DNA of 64,000 nucleotides from Chryseobacterium sp. C-71 (GCF_020911865.1 NZ_CP087131.1:3782001-3846000); one strand, 5' to 3'. Shown: positions 9,067 to 18,173, counted from the stretch's first letter. Translations and numbers: made by a program. The notes: generated by a model not told the origin, from the letters alone.

Positions 9067-10073
9067 TGGAATTGTATTTAGGAAATTATTGGTTCTTATT
9101 ATTGCTGTTGCTTTTACCGGTATTAGCTTTTTTTCTGATCAGATATTTAAAATGGAAAAACAAGAGAAGAGAAGTTTTTGCAGACAGCCGTTTTCATGAA
9201 GCTTTATTTGAAAAAAAGTCTGGTTTTACTAAAATATTCCCCGTGTTGTACTTTTTGGCAACTTTGTTTTTGATTTTTTCAATCATCGATTTGCTGAGTG
9301 GTTCTGAAGAGGTGACGACCAACCAAAAATTCAATAATGTTGTTTTTATGCTGGATGTTTCAAATTCGATGAATGCGGAGGATATTTCGCCCAGCCGTCT
9401 GACGGAGGGTAAAAATCTGATGATTCAGACAATGAAGAAACTGAAGAATGATAAAGTAGGAGTCATTATTTTTGCGGGTCAGGCAACTTCTATTATGCCG
9501 CTCACAACGGATTATAATTCCGCAGAAACTTATATTAGCGGCGTTGAAACCAATTCAATTAAAATACAGGGAACAGACTTTTTAAAAGCGATGCAAACTG
9601 CGGTTGATAAGTTTATAAATATAAGTAAAGGTTCGCGAAAAGTCATTCTTCTGAGTGATGGTGAAGATAATGAAGGAAATGACAATGCTGCCATAAAACT
9701 AGCTAACAAAGAAGGGATTATTGTGACTTCTGTGGGAATTGGTTCAGATGAAGGCGCGCCTGTTCCTGAATACGAATTTGGTCAGTTGATGGGATATAAA
9801 AGTGATATGAACGGACAAACCGTTATTTCTAAAAGACAGACCGAAGCACTTCAGAAAATGGCAGAATCCACTGGTGGAACATACATTGACGGCAATAATA
9901 TTGATGAAGCTCCTGATAAAATTGTTGAAGCTTTAAATAAAAAAGCATCTTCTACAGCGACTTTAGTAAAATCTCAGAACGCAACACATTATTATCAGTA
10001 CTTTTTGGCGGTTTCTATTTTCTTCTTTCTGATGATTTTTCTATTTAATCCTAAAAGAGATTTTAATGTTTGA
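9066..10073 (+). CDS. batB: BatB, VWA-domain inner membrane protein
   Basis: 335 residues, paralogous to BatA. N-terminal helices near 6-25 and 58-78, VWA domain about 95-300 with MIDAS DVSNSMNAEDISPSRL starting near 96, QGTDFLKAM near 165 supplying the Thr, and LLSDGEDNEGN near 195. A C-terminal helix (YYQYFLAVSIFFFLMIFLF) closes it. The 1-bp overlap with batA implies translational coupling. It is followed by about 100 bp that carry a possible internal promoter before batC. Confidence 0.93.
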   Translation: MELYLGNYWFLLLLLLLPVLAFFLIRYLKWKNKRREVFADSRFHEALFEKKSGFTKIFPVLYFLATLFLIFSIIDLLSGSEEVTTNQKFNNVVFMLDVSNSMNAEDISPSRLTEGKNLMIQTMKKLKNDKVGVIIFAGQATSIMPLTTDYNSAETYISGVETNSIKIQGTDFLKAMQTAVDKFINISKGSRKVILLSDGEDNEGNDNAAIKLANKEGIIVTSVGIGSDEGAPVPEYEFGQLMGYKSDMNGQTVISKRQTEALQKMAESTGGTYIDGNNIDEAPDKIVEALNKKASSTATLVKSQNATHYYQYFLAVSIFFFLMIFLFNPKRDFNV

Positions 10074-10157
10074 TTTGCTTTTATTAAAATCTTAATCTGG
10101 TGAATACTTTAACCCAATTTTAACAATTAATAGACTGTTTCTTAACATATAAAGGAA

Positions 10158-10165
10158 TAATTTTG
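10158..10165 (+). promoter_or_regulatory. Possible internal promoter (-7 box) just before batC
   Basis: TAATTTTG matches the Bacteroidota -7 consensus TAnnTTTG. It ends 6 bp before the batC ATG, so a transcript from it would be nearly leaderless. A good -33 TTTG is not seen (TTTC lies at about the right distance), so this is weak. Confidence 0.35.
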
Positions 10166-10171
10166 CAAGGG

Positions 10172-10906
10172 ATGAATACTAAAATTTTATTTTTGTCGTT
10201 TATGATTGTTTTCAGTTGCTCAGGCGCATTGTTTGGACAGAAAAGCTATAAGACTTTGGTCTATGAGGGCAATCAGAAATTCGACGGTAAAGATTATGAT
10301 GGTGCATCTTCAAGGTATATGGAAGCTGTGAAATCAAATGAAAAAGATTTTACAGCGCATTACAATTTGGGTAATGCTTTATATAAAAGTAAAAAGTATG
10401 AAGAGGCGAAAGGTGAGTTTGAAAAAGCACAACGCCTTTCACAAACGATTCCTGATAAAGCGGCAGCTTTGCACAACTTGGGAAATACGTATATGCAGAT
10501 GAATCAGCCTGAGAAGGCAGCTGATTTTTACAAACAATCGCTGAAACAAGATCCTTACAATGAAGCAACGAGAAAGAATTTTGAAATTGCCAAATTAAAG
10601 GAAAAAGAAAATCAGCAGAAGAAAAATAAAGACGACAAATCCGGCAAAGGCGGCGGAGGCGAAGATCAGCAAAAAGATAAAGATCAAAAAGGCGATTCTA
10701 AGGATAAAGGAGAAGGTCAGAAAAATGAAGGGAACAACCCAGAAGGAAACCAACCCGATCCCAATAAAAATAATCAGGGCAAAATGCCTAAAGATCTTCA
10801 AAACGCAATACTGGATAAAGTTGGCGAGAAAGAAAAAGAAACCGCCAAAAGAATTTTAAATAAGAATTCTTATTCGTTGCCTCAAAGCAATGAGAAAGAT
10901 TGGTGA
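10172..10906 (+). CDS. batC: BatC, TPR protein of the aerotolerance operon
   Basis: About 244 residues from ATG 10172; an in-frame TTG 9 bp upstream is less likely because AAGG sits between them as a possible ribosome site. A signal peptide (to LFGQ) is followed by three or so tetratricopeptide units (about 30-150, with AHYNLGNALYKSKKYEEAK and ALHNLGNTYMQMNQPEKA). After that comes a low-complexity tail of Lys, Gln, Gly, Asp and Glu (about 150-215) and a short conserved end. TPRs suggest a periplasmic scaffold for BatA/B. The stop overlaps the batD start in the sequence ATGA. Confidence 0.9.
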   Translation: MNTKILFLSFMIVFSCSGALFGQKSYKTLVYEGNQKFDGKDYDGASSRYMEAVKSNEKDFTAHYNLGNALYKSKKYEEAKGEFEKAQRLSQTIPDKAAALHNLGNTYMQMNQPEKAADFYKQSLKQDPYNEATRKNFEIAKLKEKENQQKKNKDDKSGKGGGGEDQQKDKDQKGDSKDKGEGQKNEGNNPEGNQPDPNKNNQGKMPKDLQNAILDKVGEKEKETAKRILNKNSYSLPQSNEKDW

Positions 10907-12645
10907 TGAAACAAAAATTGATTTACATATTGTTGACGTTTGTTTCCGTAATTGCTTACGGACAGGTAGAACTCAATATGAAACCGGACAAAACCGACTA
11001 CAACGGTAAAGATATTGTAAATCTAACAATCACCTTAGAACTGAACGGAGATAATTTGGTGCAACAAAGTCAGCTTAGGTTACCAGATTTGTCTAAATTT
11101 AATATGATTGGAAACGGGTCGTTTAACCAAATGGTTAGAGATCCGGAATCTAATGTTGCTGTTGAACAATATGTTACCAGAATAGCCTTAGAACCCAAAC
11201 AGAGAGGGAAAATAAGAATAGGTTCTGTGTTGGTAACTATCAATAATAAAATCTATAAAACCGAGCCTTTCGATATTTTCATTCGTGATATTGAAAAAAA
11301 GCCAATTGCAAAAAACACTGATAATGACGTCTATCTCAATATGGAAATTGAAGATAGAGATGTATATCAAAATCAGCCGACAGTAGCAGTTTTGAGGGTG
11401 TATTCTAAAAATATAGACAACCTCAGAAAAGTAAGACACATCAATCTTCCTGATCAGGAAGACATCAATGTACATCCCATTAATTTTCATAAATCTGACA
11501 TCGATCCATCGGGATACAGCAATATGCCTTCGCAGGTTTTGGCAATGTTTATTGTATTTCCTAATGAATCAGGTTATGTTGAGGTGCCATCTGTTTCAGC
11601 TTCGGTGAATTCTTATTCGAGCAAAAATAAAATTGTTTCGAATAAAGTAAAACTGAATGTTAAGAAACTTCCTGAAGGTTCACCGGAATGTTTTAAAGAT
11701 GCAGTCGGGAATTTCAAAGTCGATGTGTACCACGAATCGAAAGAAAAAATTGAGGCTAAAAAACCGGTTAATGTCATTCTGAAAGTTTCGGGAGAAGGTA
11801 ACTTGGCCGATATGCATTTGCCTAAAATTGAAAACTCTCCCGATTACGAAGTCTTTGCTCCAAAAATCACTTCTAAAGTCGTTGCCGGAATTGAGGGAAT
11901 GAAAGGATATATTTTAGCCAATTACGTTTTAATTCCCAATAAATCGGGTCAGCTTAATATTAGGACTGAGGAGTTTGCTTTCTTTAATCCTGCAGAAAAA
12001 GAATATGTGAATCTCGGTAAGGAAACCTTAAATCTTACTGCCTTTTCGCACGATGAGGTTTTAGAAGCCCGCACAACGGTTGAAAAAGTAAACGAATATA
12101 CCAATACATTGCTGGAAACCGTCAATAGTCCGGTATTAAAGACGACAACATTTAAAGTAAAAGAGAAAAGCCGTTTCAATTGGAGTATTCTTTTGATCAA
12201 TGCAGGAATTCTTTTAGGCTTGTTTATTGCGTATTTGTTGTTTAAAAATTGGCAAAAAAAACGTATTATAATTAAAGAAAAAACAGCTTCTAAAAAACCT
12301 TTGGGTTCTGTTGCAGAAACTGAAAGAGAAATCAGAGAAAGTCTGAAAACGGATGTAGGCGATTATTTTACATATCTTGAAAATCTTAAAGATAGTCTGA
12401 GTTTTGATGAATTTTTCAAGACGGTCGATGAGTTGGATTCTGAAGTCAGAAACCAATACTTCCAAAGTTCTAAAGATGATTTCAGACAGTTTTTAGAAAA
12501 TTATAAAGGAAGTGCAGTAGCAGAAGAATACCGAAATCTTTCTCAGAGAATTCAGATAGAGAAATATACACCAGTAAAATCTCAAGAGGGAATTTCTGAA
12601 CTTTTGAAAGATATTATCAATTTGTATTCTCAGATTAGTAAATAA
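10906..12645 (+). CDS. batD: BatD, large periplasmic protein of the Bat operon
   Basis: About 579 residues from ATG 10906, which overlaps the batC stop by one base; TTG and GTG codons 6 and 3 bp upstream are in frame but unnecessary. Signal peptide (to AYGQ), then repeated beta-sandwich domains typical of BatD (residues about 20-420; DKTDYNGKDIVNLTITLEL is near the start). A transmembrane helix near 428-447 (SILLINAGILLGLFIAYLLF) is followed by a helical cytoplasmic tail of about 130 residues. It ends the operon. The BatD tail and the cytoplasmic part of the gene at 7170 look related in design. Confidence 0.92.
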   Translation: MKQKLIYILLTFVSVIAYGQVELNMKPDKTDYNGKDIVNLTITLELNGDNLVQQSQLRLPDLSKFNMIGNGSFNQMVRDPESNVAVEQYVTRIALEPKQRGKIRIGSVLVTINNKIYKTEPFDIFIRDIEKKPIAKNTDNDVYLNMEIEDRDVYQNQPTVAVLRVYSKNIDNLRKVRHINLPDQEDINVHPINFHKSDIDPSGYSNMPSQVLAMFIVFPNESGYVEVPSVSASVNSYSSKNKIVSNKVKLNVKKLPEGSPECFKDAVGNFKVDVYHESKEKIEAKKPVNVILKVSGEGNLADMHLPKIENSPDYEVFAPKITSKVVAGIEGMKGYILANYVLIPNKSGQLNIRTEEFAFFNPAEKEYVNLGKETLNLTAFSHDEVLEARTTVEKVNEYTNTLLETVNSPVLKTTTFKVKEKSRFNWSILLINAGILLGLFIAYLLFKNWQKKRIIIKEKTASKKPLGSVAETEREIRESLKTDVGDYFTYLENLKDSLSFDEFFKTVDELDSEVRNQYFQSSKDDFRQFLENYKGSAVAEEYRNLSQRIQIEKYTPVKSQEGISELLKDIINLYSQISK

Positions 12646-12689
12646 TCATTTTTTATTCATAATTTTGCGAAATTAATAATTATTGAATA

Positions 12690-13292
12690 ATGGAGATTTT
12701 TGAGGATTTTTCTATCAAAGAAACGGTAACTTGTTTTATGGTGCTTTTTGCGGTAATTGACATCATCGGATCTATTCCTATTATCGTTAGTTTAAAGCAA
12801 AAATTCGGACAAATTGAAGCGAGAAGAGCGTCAGTCACTGCCGGATTAATCATGATTGTGTTTCTTTTTGTAGGAAATAAGCTTTTGAAATTTATTGGTG
12901 TAGATGTGAACTCATTTGCGATTGCAGGTGCAGTTGTAATTTTTGTGATTGCTTTAGAAATGATTTTAGGTATCGAAATCAATAAAACGACAGAAGCAAA
13001 AGCTGCGTCTATTGTTCCTATTGCGTTTCCTTTGGTTGCAGGAGCTGGAACTCTTACGACAACATTGTCATTACGTGCGGAATTTCATGATATCAATATC
13101 ATTTTGGGGATTATTCTCAATACAATTTTCGTATATTTGGTGCTGAAATCAGCTCCTTGGCTAGAGAAGAGAATGGGAGAGGCGACTTTGTCGATTCTAC
13201 AGAAAGTTTTCGGGATTATCCTTTTGGCAATTTCAATCAAATTATTTACAGCAAATTTTGCTCAACTCATACAAGCAAACATTAATTTTTAA
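12690..13292 (+). CDS. MarC family integral membrane protein
   Basis: 200 residues with about six predicted transmembrane helices, the normal MarC/UPF0056 size. Typical features are the N-terminal FMVLFAVIDIIGSIPIIV, a central AGAVVIFVIALEMILG, and IAFPLVAGAGTLTTTLSL, the family's most conserved stretch. Family members are inner membrane proteins; early claims of a role in multidrug resistance were not upheld, so no substrate is assigned. TAATTTTG at 12660-12667 matches a -7 box about 22 bp before the ATG. A 64-residue membrane protein gene follows after 5 bp, so the two are probably cotranscribed. Confidence 0.9.
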   Translation: MEIFEDFSIKETVTCFMVLFAVIDIIGSIPIIVSLKQKFGQIEARRASVTAGLIMIVFLFVGNKLLKFIGVDVNSFAIAGAVVIFVIALEMILGIEINKTTEAKAASIVPIAFPLVAGAGTLTTTLSLRAEFHDINIILGIILNTIFVYLVLKSAPWLEKRMGEATLSILQKVFGIILLAISIKLFTANFAQLIQANINF

Positions 13293-13297
13293 TTATC

Positions 13298-13492
13298 ATG
13301 CAGAAGTTTTATAAAGTATTTTTAATCGTATTTATTATAATTATCGCTATTAATATTTATGCAATAGATTGGCATTCAGAGATTTCCTCGGAAGACAATA
13401 TGAAATATGTAATTTCAATTATCTGTGGTGTAATCGGACTTTTCGTACTCTTCATTATGAATACCTGGAGTAAAATCGGAGTAAAGAAATAA
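13298..13492 (+). CDS. Small two-helix membrane protein
   Basis: 64 residues. Hydrophobic segments at about 7-24 (VFLIVFIIIIAINIYAID) and 38-57 (YVISIICGVIGLFVLFIM) indicate two membrane helices with a short loop and a basic tail. No family is recognised. It starts 5 bp after marC and is followed by a terminator, so it forms a two-gene unit with marC. It may be an accessory subunit, which is only inference from position. Confidence 0.75.
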   Translation: MQKFYKVFLIVFIIIIAINIYAIDWHSEISSEDNMKYVISIICGVIGLFVLFIMNTWSKIGVKK

Positions 13493-13514
13493 TTATTTTC
13501 TGATATAAAAATAT

Positions 13515-13549
13515 AATCCTCTTTCAGTTTTTGAGAGAGGATTTTTTTG
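13515..13549 (+). terminator. Intrinsic terminator after marC unit
   Basis: AATCCTCT pairs with AGAGGATT around a short loop, followed by TTTTTTT. It lies 22 bp after the stop at 13492. Confidence 0.85.
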
Positions 13550-13656
13550 TTTTAAAATAATTGATTTGAAAGTGTTCTAAACTAATGCTTCTGACTCAGT
13601 AAAGTCACCCGCATAACTTTAGAAGTTTATCCGCATGAATTGAGTAAGTCATCCGG

Positions 13657-14625
13657 TTAATTTGAAAAAGAAAGGTTTTTCAAAACAGCTTCAGATTTCA
13701 ATTCCGTTTCTCTCCATTCTTTTTCCGGTTTACTTTGGGCAGTAATTCCGCCGCCAACGAAAAGGTGTACTGAATCGCTGTATAATTTAGCACAACGTAA
13801 ATTCACAAAATAGTGGATAAAATCATCTGTTTCAATTCTTATAAATCCAGCATACAATTCTCTCGGAAACTTTTCAAACTCCTGAATTTTTTCCTTGCAA
13901 AAGTCTTTAGGAATACCGCAGACTGCCGGCGTCGGATGAAGTTCTTCAATGATTAAATCAAGATCTTCTGGATTTATTATCAATTTAAAATCAGTCTTTA
14001 AATGTTTAATATTTCCTGAAATATGATCATACGTTTCAGATTCCTGAATTTTAGATTCTGTATTGAATTTTTCTAAGACATTTCTGATGTAAGACGATAC
14101 GGGTTTCTGTTCCTCAATTTCCTTATCCGTCCAGCTTTCAGATACCGGAATCGTGCCCGCTAAACTCATCGTTTCAAACTCGTGAGTAGATTTATTGAAT
14201 TTTCCTAAAACCTCCGAAAAAGCACCTATCCAGGCTTTGTCGTCTTTAATAAAAATATATCGAAAAGCGTTTGGATAAGCTTTACATAAGTTATCGAAAC
14301 TTTCCTCTAAATTGATTTTACTAAAGTCTTTGAAAATTTTTCTTCTTGAAATTACCAATTTTGGAAGTTGGCTTTCTTTGATGACATCAATAACTTTCTG
14401 AAGTTTTTCTAAATATTCATCATGGGTTTCCGCTGAAAATTCAGTTTCGTCATTAGCTAATGATTGATTAGAGAATCTTTCTGAAATAGTGTTAACTTGA
14501 ACACAATTTCCATTAAAATTAACGCTTTCAGTTTGATCAAAAGATTTAAAAATAACAGCTTCTTTATCAGAACTTTCGTCTGTGGAGTAGAGTTTTTCGT
14601 TAAAGGGAAATTGGAAGTAAATCAT
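13657..14625 (-). CDS. menF: Chorismate-binding enzyme, probable isochorismate synthase (MenF)
   Basis: 322 residues, shorter than E. coli MenF (about 430) but typical for Flavobacteriales. Conserved chorismate-enzyme motifs are present in the C-terminal two thirds: LVISRRK near 94, KAWIGAFSEVLGKF near 129, MSLAGTIPVSESWTDKE near 150 (LAGT motif), ELHPTPAVCGIPK near 227 (HPTPAV), and ELYAGFIRIE near 254. Isochorismate feeds menaquinone synthesis, the respiratory quinone of this group. Anthranilate or aminodeoxychorismate synthase is less likely because the LAGT and HPTPAVCG forms fit isochorismate synthases. It stands apart from other men genes here. Confidence 0.85.
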   Translation of the reverse strand: MIYFQFPFNEKLYSTDESSDKEAVIFKSFDQTESVNFNGNCVQVNTISERFSNQSLANDETEFSAETHDEYLEKLQKVIDVIKESQLPKLVISRRKIFKDFSKINLEESFDNLCKAYPNAFRYIFIKDDKAWIGAFSEVLGKFNKSTHEFETMSLAGTIPVSESWTDKEIEEQKPVSSYIRNVLEKFNTESKIQESETYDHISGNIKHLKTDFKLIINPEDLDLIIEELHPTPAVCGIPKDFCKEKIQEFEKFPRELYAGFIRIETDDFIHYFVNLRCAKLYSDSVHLFVGGGITAQSKPEKEWRETELKSEAVLKNLSFSN

Positions 14626-14649
14626 AAATTGAATGCTTTATGAAAACAT

Positions 14650-15525
14650 CTATTTGGAAATGACATAAGAAATTCCAAGAGTAAGTTTTCGTTCAGCAAA
14701 GGTATTGCTAGTCTTAAAAATGTCAAAATCAAATGAACTGTTTTTTAAAGATAAATTCTCTAATGAATATTGCTGATAATCGGCAGTTATCAATATTTTT
14801 GGTAAAATTCGATATTGAAGCCCGAATGAAAATCCTAAATTGAAATTGCTGCTTTTAAAGTCATCAAGTTTATTTAAAACCTTGTTTTCAGGAACTAAAA
14901 ATTGCATTTTGTAGCTGTTTTTATTTAAAGCAAATCCAATACAAGGTCTGAATTTTTTCCATTCGTACAAAACTTTTAGCTGTGCGGTGTATTCAAAATG
15001 TTTGTTATTGAATCTTTGAAAAAGCAGTGGCTGGCTGTCTTGCGTAAAGTAAAAGCCATTCAGATAAGTGTCTTCTTTGTTTGCGTCGAAATCAAAAGTC
15101 GAGTTCCAGTGATAGACATTGGCGGATAGCATCAGATATAAATTTTGACTTACACTTTTTGAAATCCATATTCCTAAATTTTCCCCGAATTGTTGTTTGT
15201 CGCTGCTGAGTTCTTTTGCCCAAGTTGATTTTTTTAAGCCGATTCCAGCTTCTATACCGTATTGAAATGTAGCCAAGAAACTGTTTTTTTTAATTTCTTT
15301 TTCTTCTTCAACTTTGAAAATTCTTTTTTTAATTGAAAATTCGTTTAATATAGGTAAGGTTAAACTGATGTCTTGAAATTTGCTTTTAACAGCTTTTTCA
15401 AAATAAATTGTGTCATACACTATTACTTTTTCATACACATAGACGGTGTCTACTTTTGTTTTTTGTGCCTGAATAAATTGCAAAAATAATAGGGTAAAAA
15501 TGAAGAAAAATTTTTGGTAAAACAT
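14650..15525 (-). CDS. Probable outer membrane beta-barrel protein downstream of ECF sigma gene
   Basis: 291 residues with signal peptide (to FIQAQ). The N-terminal periplasmic part has alternating VDTVYVYEKVIVYDTIYFEK-like repeats (about 24-43), then a linker, then a region from about 90 on with amphipathic beta strands ending in an aromatic-rich terminus (LTLGISYVISK). That suits a small outer membrane barrel. It starts 8 bp after the sigma factor stop, so it is cotranscribed. The DTIYFE motif resembles the RDTIFIE at the very end of the sigma protein, a possible shared interaction motif. Barrel topology is inferred from strand pattern only. Confidence 0.65.
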   Translation of the reverse strand: MFYQKFFFIFTLLFLQFIQAQKTKVDTVYVYEKVIVYDTIYFEKAVKSKFQDISLTLPILNEFSIKKRIFKVEEEKEIKKNSFLATFQYGIEAGIGLKKSTWAKELSSDKQQFGENLGIWISKSVSQNLYLMLSANVYHWNSTFDFDANKEDTYLNGFYFTQDSQPLLFQRFNNKHFEYTAQLKVLYEWKKFRPCIGFALNKNSYKMQFLVPENKVLNKLDDFKSSNFNLGFSFGLQYRILPKILITADYQQYSLENLSLKNSSFDFDIFKTSNTFAERKLTLGISYVISK

Positions 15526-15533
15526 ATGGAAAG

Positions 15534-16625
15534 TTAGTTTTCTCTTTCAATGAAAATAGTATCTCTTTGAATGATTTTTTTTACAATAATAACTTTTTTT
15601 GGAGTATTTTCAATTGAATCCTGTTTTTTGATTGCTTTTTCTTTTGATTTATTTTCGAGTGCAGTAGGTTTTTGAATTTCTACTTCTTGATTTAATTTAA
15701 CTTCATCCAATTTTTTAAGATCAGCCTGTGTTTCCTCATTAATTTCAGGTTGTGCTTGAAAAGAAATGTCATTTTTCTGAATGTTTTCTTTTGCCAAATT
15801 ATTTGAAGATTCTTCAGTAGAAAATTTTCGGAATAGTGAGCTGTTATTTTTATTAATATAAACTGAAAGGAAAAGTACGATAAAAAGAGTCGCCGCAATG
15901 ATTATTTTCTTCTGAATATTTTTATTGGAAACAGATGATGAAAAACTGCTTGTGATAGCATCTTCAGGGACAATGAATTCTTTTTTCGGAGAAATGCTAA
16001 AGTCTGAAAATTTAGTTTGAAAAGTTTGCGCCAAAGCCAATCCTCCAAAACCTATGAAAACCAATAGCTGGGTGATTTTCTTTTTATTTTTGGGCGTGTT
16101 TTCATTGACGAAATTATTTAATAAATAATTTTGAACTGATTTTTTTGCTCTTAATAAATGTGATTTTGAAGTATTTACGGTAATTCCTAACAGTTTTGAA
16201 ATTTCTGCATGAGAATTTTTTTCAATAAAATACAGATTAAAAACAGAACGGTGATGTAATGGCAGATTGTCGATTGACTTCAACAGTTCTTCTCTTGTGA
16301 AATCATATGCTAAAACGCGATTTTTTTCTGTGGCAGAGTTATTCATTTCGATCAAGGGTTCCGGGATTTCTGATATTTCTGTAGAGACGAAAATTTCTTT
16401 GGAGCTACTTCTTAAGTACTGTAAAGCATTATTCACAACAATTGTTTTGAGCCAGCCAAACAAAGCCTTTTCATCTTTCAGCTGATGGCTTTTTTGCATA
16501 GCGATAATAAAACTGTCTTGCAAAAGATCTTCCGCAGTCTGTAGGTCTGCGATATATCTACGACAAATCCCCAAGAGTTTTGGGGAATGGTCGAGGTAGA
16601 TTTTTTGCCAGTTTTGTTTATTCAT
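15534..16625 (-). CDS. ECF sigma factor with C-terminal membrane-spanning extension
   Basis: About 363 residues from ATG 16623-16625 (an ATG 48 bp upstream would overlap the preceding gene). Residues 1-75 are sigma region 2 (AEDLLQDSFI, ALFGWLKTIVVNNALQYLR), and 113-168 are region 4 (LPLHHRSVFNLYFIE, HAEISKLLGITVNTSKSHLLRAK). ECF factors normally end here at 160-200 residues. This one continues with a hydrophobic stretch at about 184-200, a strong transmembrane helix at about 241-257, and a Lys/Glu/Gln-rich tail ending RDTIFIEREN. The layout suggests a sigma factor fused to what is usually a separate membrane protein. It starts 4 bp after the lipoprotein stop and 8 bp before the barrel gene. 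Confidence 0.8.
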   Translation of the reverse strand: MNKQNWQKIYLDHSPKLLGICRRYIADLQTAEDLLQDSFIIAMQKSHQLKDEKALFGWLKTIVVNNALQYLRSSSKEIFVSTEISEIPEPLIEMNNSATEKNRVLAYDFTREELLKSIDNLPLHHRSVFNLYFIEKNSHAEISKLLGITVNTSKSHLLRAKKSVQNYLLNNFVNENTPKNKKKITQLLVFIGFGGLALAQTFQTKFSDFSISPKKEFIVPEDAITSSFSSSVSNKNIQKKIIIAATLFIVLFLSVYINKNNSSLFRKFSTEESSNNLAKENIQKNDISFQAQPEINEETQADLKKLDEVKLNQEVEIQKPTALENKSKEKAIKKQDSIENTPKKVIIVKKIIQRDTIFIEREN

Positions 16626-16629
16626 TTTA

Positions 16630-17667
16630 TTAGTTCTGGATAACAAAGATGGAATTGAAAGACCCTTGATCATTTATACTCATTATGTTTTGCGATTCTA
16701 CGCCATTAATAAATACTTTTCCATTATAAGTTGAATTAGGGTTGCTGGGGTTAGGGTAAAGATTTGGATTATATTTTATCATGTAGACATTATTGTCTAA
16801 GATAAACATGTCTTGGATATATGGTAACGGAGAAAAAGTAGGAGAAATTTGTGAATTATTTTTAAAATATGAATCTCCATAAGAACTTTCTATGGTATAT
16901 AGATCATTATTAGCATTATGTGAAATTATTTTACCCCAGATCGCTATAGGATGGATGTAGTCACCAATTAAGGTTTCAGCATTTGTATTTAGATTTTTCG
17001 AATAATATTTATTGTCCTTATGAAATAAGAGATATATACCGTTACTGTTCTTAGCAAAATTGTGCATGTAGTATGCCGTTACCAAGCTGAATGTTGTATT
17101 CTTGAAGTATCCTATTCCATCAACTTTGTGTGCAGAAACATAAACATCTGAGCCATCTACAAAAATACTCCGAGCTGTGGGAACATATTGACTTTTATAG
17201 AGAACAGTTTTCACTCCATTTTCCCAAAAACAAAGTTCAAATTTATCCAAAGTACTTGTTGTTGTTGGATTTTCAACATAACCGGCAAAATAAATATCTT
17301 CGTTACTAACTGTAAATCTTTCAATATTATATTGAGCATTATTTGGAATATTCAAATACTGCTTAACCTCAGTTCTCATGTTGTTTTTCCAAAAATATTG
17401 TATTCCATTATTTACTGTATTATTTGATAAAGCTCCCGTAATATAAATATTATTATTTTCAACAATTATTTGTCTAGTATTTATATTGTCACCGTTGGAA
17501 AGTTCTGTTTTGATAGTGTTTTTCCAATAACAGGCCTTATTATATTCTGTTCCTGCTACATAAACATCGTAAGATGGATTTTTTTGTTCAAGCACCTCCT
17601 CACTCTCACTTCTACAAGAAAACATTAAAGTCAAAATCAATAAAAATGGTAGAATTAAATTTCTCAT
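16630..17667 (-). CDS. Lipoprotein with repeated beta-propeller-like motifs
   Basis: 345 residues. The lipobox is LTLMFSC (Cys near 18). The mature part repeats a pattern of the type 'YVAGTEYNKACYWKN', 'YITGALSNN..YFWKN', 'YFAGYVENP..CFWEN', 'YVSAHKVDG..YFKN' at about 45-residue spacing, as in beta-propeller blades. It is the first gene of the unit lipoprotein, sigma factor, barrel, with the stop 4 bp before the sigma start. A surface sensor or ligand-binding role in the sigma pathway is inference from the operon. No known family name is assigned. Confidence 0.7.
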   Translation of the reverse strand: MRNLILPFLLILTLMFSCRSESEEVLEQKNPSYDVYVAGTEYNKACYWKNTIKTELSNGDNINTRQIIVENNNIYITGALSNNTVNNGIQYFWKNNMRTEVKQYLNIPNNAQYNIERFTVSNEDIYFAGYVENPTTTSTLDKFELCFWENGVKTVLYKSQYVPTARSIFVDGSDVYVSAHKVDGIGYFKNTTFSLVTAYYMHNFAKNSNGIYLLFHKDNKYYSKNLNTNAETLIGDYIHPIAIWGKIISHNANNDLYTIESSYGDSYFKNNSQISPTFSPLPYIQDMFILDNNVYMIKYNPNLYPNPSNPNSTYNGKVFINGVESQNIMSINDQGSFNSIFVIQN

Positions 17668-17682
17668 GGTTATTATTTTATT

Positions 17683-17712
17683 GTAAGATGTAAAAAACTC
17701 AAAAGGTTGCAG
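17683..17712 (-). promoter_or_regulatory. Putative ECF promoter, copy 1
   Basis: On the minus strand a 30-bp block begins CTGCAACCTTTTGA and ends CATCTTAC, 15 bp upstream of the lipoprotein ATG. The GCAACC element and TCTTA element lie at ECF-like -35/-10 spacing (16 nt between CAACC and TCTTA). It matches the copy at 18199-18228 in 27 of 30 positions. Recognition by the adjacent sigma factor (autoregulation) is inference. Confidence 0.6.
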
Positions 17713-17717
17713 TTGGT

Positions 17718-18173
17718 TTATTGAAATAAAACAGGTTTTGTACTTTTTGGTATTTTCACAATATGGTAGGGTTGCGTAACAACAGATGTTGCGTTTCCTG
17801 TCAGAAGTTTTTCAATATCTACCACGATGCTTTGCGGGTTCTCATCCACGGTAATAATATCAATGGAATGTCCGCCATTTGGGAAAACTTGATTAAAAGT
17901 CGCGATAATCATAAACTGATTAAAATCGATATTGGTTTCTGTAAAACCACCTGAAATATTATTAGAGGCATCTAAATTACTAAGGAGAGTATTCCATTGT
18001 GCAGAATTTGTAATGACCGTATTTTGCTGCGGAATATTATTTCCAACCAAATCACCTTTCCCGATCTGCTGTACGTTTATGGAAGTTTTATAATCAGTAT
18101 TTTCTTCATTATCGTTACAAGAGTTTAAGATAAAGAAAACCGAACAAAAGAATAGAAGTAGATAATTTTTCAT
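17718..18173 (-). CDS. PrcB-like lipoprotein
   Basis: About 151 residues from ATG 18171-18173; the longer frame has a poor N-terminus, whereas this start gives a clean lipoprotein signal with lipobox FFILNSC. The mature domain has the pattern of the PrcB C-terminal domain: FMIIATFNQVFPNGGHSIDI near 90-109, and a terminal PYHIVKIPKSTKPVLF. Related proteins were first named as a subunit of a Treponema protease complex. Here it is alone and has its own copy of the promoter-like block found before the sigma operon, suggesting shared regulation. Family call is moderate. Confidence 0.65.
   Translation of the reverse strand: MKNYLLLFFCSVFFILNSCNDNEENTDYKTSINVQQIGKGDLVGNNIPQQNTVITNSAQWNTLLSNLDASNNISGGFTETNIDFNQFMIIATFNQVFPNGGHSIDIITVDENPQSIVVDIEKLLTGNATSVVTQPYHIVKIPKSTKPVLFQ

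Noticed and set aside
12680..12982. Minus-strand ORF over marC
   Set aside because: A shadow of the marC reading frame, with no signal or domain of its own.
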